From contig NZ_JAQVKP010000001.1 in assembly GCF_028694605.1 (NCBI RefSeq), positions 1 through 64,000 on the forward strand: a stretch of DNA of 64,000 bases. Reading direction: 5' to 3'. The stretch is from Sulfurimonas sp. (lineage in GTDB: Bacteria > Campylobacterota > Campylobacteria > Campylobacterales > Sulfurimonadaceae). Shown here in pieces: positions 60,419 to 64,000 of the stretch (the first letter of the stretch is position 1; the number at the start of each line of letters is the position of its first letter). The translations under genes were made by a program, and so were the position numbers. The notes under the pieces are model-generated. The model ran no database searches and was not told where the DNA came from. It was given only the letters and a program-made list of their open reading frames with translations.

Positions 60419-62566
60419 TTGAATCAGGTAGATATCAAGCAGATAAAAGAGATAAACAGTATCACATCTGCTACAGAGTATCTTTACTCTTTTATCGCAC
60501 CAAGTCCTATGTTGCAAAAAGCGTTAGATTACTCCAAGTCTGCGCACGAAAATCAGTTTCGTAAAAGTGGAGAACCTTATGTTGTCCACCCTATTTTAGT
60601 AGCAGGGATTGTCTCTTCCATAACAAACGATGAGTCGATGGCGATAGCTGCGCTTTTACATGATGTCGTAGAAGATACTATTATCAGTATCGAAGAGGTA
60701 AAAGAGCTTTTTGGCCCAGATGTAGCACATCTTGTAGAGGGTCTTACAAAGATAGACACTATCCGCGATGCAGAACTTATCCCATCCAACTCTAACGAAA
60801 AACTTGTTGTCTCAGCACTCTCATTTCGCAAAATGCTTCTTGCAAGCATCAAGGATGTGCGTGTTTTGGTGGTCAAGTTGTGCGACAGACTGCATAACAT
60901 GCTCACTCTTGACTCGCTCGCACCTCACAAACAAGAGCGCATTGCTGAAGAGACACTGGTGGTTTATGCCCCTATCGCACACCGTCTAGGTATCTCTTTT
61001 TTAAAAAATCTGCTGGAAGATTTGAGCTTTTCTTATCTTTTTAAAGAGGAGAAAGCGCAGATTGACACTTATCTGGAAAATCATTACCATGCTATTGAGA
61101 TGAGACTTAATGAGTTTCGTGAGGCTATTCACAAGATATTGGTGCAAAACGGTTTTTGCGAAGATGATATTGAGATACTCTCTCGTGTAAAGCATAGATA
61201 CTCCATATACCTAAAGATGCAGCGCAAAGGGGTGGGGATAGAAGAAGTTTTAGACCTTTTGGCACTCAGGGTTCTTACAAACGATCCCGTGAAATGCTAC
61301 AACATTTTAGGGCTTATCCATCTCCACTTTCAGCCGCTCTCTTCACGCTTCAAGGACTATATCGCCGTACCTAAAGATAATGGGTACAAAACCATCCATA
61401 CAACTGTTTTTTACAAAACAGCTATTTTTGAAGTGCAAATCAGAACATACGATATGCACCAAACCGCAGAGCTTGGTGTTGCGGCACATTGGAAATACAA
61501 AAGCGGGGGCAATGACAATATCAAACTTGACTGGCTCCACAATCTTGGCTATCAAAATGAGTCTGTTGAAGATTTTTATGATTTAATCAAAAATGACCTG
61601 TATAGCGAGGATATTTCTGTTTTTTCTCCAAAGGGAGAAGTTTTTACCCTTCCACGCGGTGCGGTTGTACTTGACTTTGCTTATGCCGTACACACACATG
61701 TGGGCAACCATGCCAAATCAGCTCTGGTAAACAAAGTCAAAACATCTCTCATCAACGAACTCCACAACGGCGATATTGTCAAAATTGAACTTGATGAAAA
61801 TACTATCACAAGGTGCAGCTGGCTTGATGCGGTAAAAACTTCCAAAGCCAAAACAAATATCAGATATAACTGTAACGCACGTGTGCGAGAGATTGATGCA
61901 AGATCAAGTGTCAATATCGTTGCCACGGCGATGAATGAGAATCCTCTCAAAGTGGAAGAGTGGCTCGATAAAAATAACTGTGATAAAAGAGCAGGTGTCG
62001 CAACAGATATAGAACATTTTAAAGACGTCCTGCATAGATATATGAGCCAAATCAGCGAAAGTAACCGTTTGAAGGGATTTTTTTCAAGACATATGTTAAA
62101 ACTAAAACTCTATAGCCTAAGAGGGTTGGAGATTTTTAGTACATCAAGTGTCAATGATGTTGTATTTGACTACTGTTGCCATCCAAAAAACGGTGATGAG
62201 GTTATGGCGTTTTTGGAGAAGGGAAAAGCACATGTGCATCATAAAATGTGTTCAAGCGCTGCAAAAAAACTTGATGCAAAAGAACCTATGATTTTTGTTC
62301 GATGGGAAAAACTCAAGATTTACAATTATGACATGATTGTTTCGCTTCAAAGCGGGGTAGGGACTTTGGCGGAGTTTTTAAACTTTTTGGCAAAACTCAA
62401 AATCGATATCAACCAGATAGAACTCGGAAAAAACAAAAGTGAATCCACACGCTACTGCGAAATAGGATTTGAGAGCAAAGAAGCAGATATTAACGCACTT
62501 CGTGCTAAAATCGAACAAAAGATAAAAGTGATACATTTTATCCGCACGGATGATGCGTATAGATAA
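60419..62566 (+). CDS. spoT: Bifunctional (p)ppGpp synthetase/hydrolase
   Basis: Domains in order: HD hydrolase ([23 protein letters not shown]), synthetase ([45 protein letters not shown]), TGS ([27 protein letters not shown]), and a C-terminal ACT-like region ([17 protein letters not shown]). Both catalytic centres look intact, so one enzyme makes and degrades the alarmone. The start is TTG at 60419, 10 bp after rpoZ, suggesting coupling. It is the only long RSH seen here; the HD protein at 27361 is a second possible hydrolase. Confidence 0.93.
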   Translation: MNQVDIKQIKEINSITSATEYLYSFIAPSPMLQKALDYSKSAHENQFRKSGEPYVVHPILVAGIVSSITNDESMAIAALLHDVVEDTIISIEEVKELFGPDVAHLVEGLTKIDTIRDAELIPSNSNEKLVVSALSFRKMLLASIKDVRVLVVKLCDRLHNMLTLDSLAPHKQERIAEETLVVYAPIAHRLGISFLKNLLEDLSFSYLFKEEKAQIDTYLENHYHAIEMRLNEFREAIHKILVQNGFCEDDIEILSRVKHRYSIYLKMQRKGVGIEEVLDLLALRVLTNDPVKCYNILGLIHLHFQPLSSRFKDYIAVPKDNGYKTIHTTVFYKTAIFEVQIRTYDMHQTAELGVAAHWKYKSGGNDNIKLDWLHNLGYQNESVEDFYDLIKNDLYSEDISVFSPKGEVFTLPRGAVVLDFAYAVHTHVGNHAKSALVNKVKTSLINELHNGDIVKIELDENTITRCSWLDAVKTSKAKTNIRYNCNARVREIDARSSVNIVATAMNENPLKVEEWLDKNNCDKRAGVATDIEHFKDVLHRYMSQISESNRLKGFFSRHMLKLKLYSLRGLEIFSTSSVNDVVFDYCCHPKNGDEVMAFLEKGKAHVHHKMCSSAAKKLDAKEPMIFVRWEKLKIYNYDMIVSLQSGVGTLAEFLNFLAKLKIDINQIELGKNKSESTRYCEIGFESKEADINALRAKIEQKIKVIHFIRTDDAYR

Positions 62567-62595
62567 TTTATAATTATAACAGGAAGTTAGATAGT

Positions 62596-63798
62596 ATGTT
62601 ACAAGAAGCCATAAGAGAGATACAAAGAGGAAGTGCTGAGATTATAGACAGCCAAAGAATAGAGAAACTTTTAAAAGCATATTTTGAAGAAGGCAAGAAC
62701 TATACGGTCAAAGCGGGTTTTGACCCGACTGCTCCGGATTTGCATCTTGGACACACGGTTCTTTTGCAAAAGCTCGCAACTTTTCAGAAGTACGGCGCAA
62801 AGATTCAGTTTCTTATAGGTGACTTTACCGCACAAATCGGCGATCCGACAGGCAAAAGCGCTACAAGAAAAACTTTAAGTGCCGTGGAAATCCTAGAAAA
62901 TGCAAAGAGCTACGAAGAGCAGGTTTTTAAGATTTTAGACCCGCTAAAAACTGAGGTTGTATTTAACTCTGAGTGGATAAACCCTCTTGGAGCTTCTGGG
63001 ATGCTTACACTTACAACCACTTTTAATGTTGCAAGAATGTTAGAACGAGATGATTTTGACAAAAGATACAAAAGCCAAACACCCATTGCTATCAGCGAAT
63101 TTATCTACCCTTTGCTTCAAGGATATGACAGTGTTCATCTCAAAAGCGATATCGAGATAGGCGGAACAGACCAGAAGTTTAACCTTCTCATGGGAAGACA
63201 CCTTCAAAGAGCTTACGAGATAGGAAAAGAGCAGGCTGTGCTTATGATGCCTATCTTAGAGGGGCTTGACGGTGTGCAGAAAATGAGCAAATCTTTAGGC
63301 AATTATATCGGTGTGGCAGATGCGCCAAACGATATGTTTGCCAAAGTGCTCAGTGTCTCAGATGAGCTTATGTGGCGTTACTATGAGCTGCTCAGCACAA
63401 AAACATTGAGCGAGATTGAAGTACTTAAAGCGGGTGTGGCTGAGGGTTCATTGCATCCAAAGAGAGTAAAAGAGGATTTGGCTTTAGAGATTACGGCAAG
63501 GTTTCACTCTCTTGAAGTTGCAAATGCCGCAAAAGAGGAGTTTGAACGAGTTCATGCAAAAAATGAGATTCCAACCGAGATGGAAGAGTTTAGCGTGGAC
63601 GGGGAGATTTCTATCACTAAGGCGCTTGTGGATTGCGGCTTGACACCTTCAACTTCTCAAGCAAGAAGAGATATTAAACAGGGTGCCGCAAAGATAAATC
63701 AAGAAAAGATTAGCGATGAACAGCTACAATTAGGAAATGGGGAGTATATACTCCAAATCGGAAAAAGAAAATTTGCAAAGTTAAAGGTCAACGCATGA
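62596..63798 (+). CDS. tyrS: Tyrosyl-tRNA synthetase
   Basis: The class I motifs are present: [18 protein letters not shown] (HIGH equivalent HLGH) and [10 protein letters not shown] (KMSKS). A C-terminal S4-like RNA-binding domain ([33 protein letters not shown]) follows. It charges tRNA-Tyr. The 400-residue length fits the short TyrRS form. It follows spoT by 29 bp. The stop overlaps the next gene's ATG (ATGA). Confidence 0.95.
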   Translation: MLQEAIREIQRGSAEIIDSQRIEKLLKAYFEEGKNYTVKAGFDPTAPDLHLGHTVLLQKLATFQKYGAKIQFLIGDFTAQIGDPTGKSATRKTLSAVEILENAKSYEEQVFKILDPLKTEVVFNSEWINPLGASGMLTLTTTFNVARMLERDDFDKRYKSQTPIAISEFIYPLLQGYDSVHLKSDIEIGGTDQKFNLLMGRHLQRAYEIGKEQAVLMMPILEGLDGVQKMSKSLGNYIGVADAPNDMFAKVLSVSDELMWRYYELLSTKTLSEIEVLKAGVAEGSLHPKRVKEDLALEITARFHSLEVANAAKEEFERVHAKNEIPTEMEEFSVDGEISITKALVDCGLTPSTSQARRDIKQGAAKINQEKISDEQLQLGNGEYILQIGKRKFAKLKVNA

Positions 63799-64000
63799 GC
63801 TATAAATCACTCAAAATCGGTAAATATATTATAGAAAAACCTATAGTTCAAGGCGGAATGGGGGTCGGCATAAGTTGGGATCAGCTAGCCGGCAATGTTT
63901 CAAAAGAGGGCGGTTTGGGTGTTATCAGTGCTGTTGGAACAGGGTATTATGAAGACAAAAAGTACGCTTCAAAACTTGTGGCGGGCAGACCGCTTGAAGC
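63795..64000 (+). CDS. Nitronate monooxygenase / FabK-like flavoprotein, partial
   Basis: The ORF begins in the tyrS stop (ATGA) and runs off the window. The first 68 residues are [20 protein letters not shown], then [33 protein letters not shown]. This is the start of 2-nitropropane dioxygenase-type TIM-barrel flavoproteins ([15 protein letters not shown]). It oxidises alkyl nitronates, or reduces enoyl-ACP if FabK. The 3' part is needed to decide. Confidence 0.75.
   Translation, partial: MSYKSLKIGKYIIEKPIVQGGMGVGISWDQLAGNVSKEGGLGVISAVGTGYYEDKKYASKLVAGRPLE

Overview
The window looks like a chromosome segment of a Campylobacterota bacterium, most like the Sulfurimonas/Sulfuricurvum group. 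The DNA is AT-rich and lysine/isoleucine/phenylalanine-heavy. Genes sit in tight ATGA-overlapping operons, one SpoT-type alarmone enzyme follows pyrH-rpoZ, and porins, diguanylate cyclases and N-oxide genes of this lineage are present. No rRNA or CRISPR array was seen. The genus is an inference from protein flavour, not from a search.

Left end (1-7.4 kb): an integrative element sits against the 3' end of tRNA-Ser(GCT). It carries a CI-like repressor with a consensus promoter/operator, a run of small phage-type genes, a DnaB-N/RepA-type replicative helicase, an Xis-like protein and a tyrosine integrase. The helicase gene contains 11 copies of a 9-mer that is read in two reading frames, followed by a palindrome that also occurs upstream of the early genes. 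This is a good candidate for an internal replication origin. A truncated SF1 helicase lies at the far left.

Core block (7.5-20 kb): LapG-like protease, pyrF, glycine-zipper lipoprotein, secreted nuclease/phosphatase, M3 peptidase, a DegP-like protease with an unknown partner, two diguanylate cyclases, and a formate/nitrite-family channel coupled to a PP2C-kinase fusion. A 25-bp palindrome abuts the channel promoter.

Accessory block (20-30.3 kb): membrane proteins, an AAA/DUF4143 gene that appears inserted with a 32-bp duplication, a RelE-like toxin pair, a nonsense-broken gene, a large secreted protein, and an HD / membrane / WG-repeat operon. It ends at a 266-bp MITE with 4-bp target duplications. 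The second copy of the MITE is at 57.2 kb.

30.3-48.9 kb: an unusual heme-copper enzyme whose active-site residues look like a nitric oxide reductase (gNOR-like), a BrnT remnant with antitoxin, an EcoRI-type methylase paired with a DUF262-HNH protein, a MacAB-TolC exporter, a siroheme nitrite/sulfite reductase and a CusABC-type metal exporter.

49-59.3 kb: the molybdate region, all on the minus strand: modE, modD, a decayed gene, the MITE, porin, modA, modB, then about 3.7 kb of accessory genes (VapBC, DUF4160/DUF2442, a FlhB-C-like protein, an EVE-like/PD-(D/E)XK pair, GGCT), then modC and a TOBE protein. Molybdate supply would serve molybdoenzymes, possibly including a nitrate reductase outside this window. 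Together with the FNT channel, NirA and the gNOR-like complex this gives a nitrogen-oxide theme. Right end (59.4-64 kb): housekeeping pyrH, rpoZ, spoT, tyrS and a partial nitronate monooxygenase-like gene.
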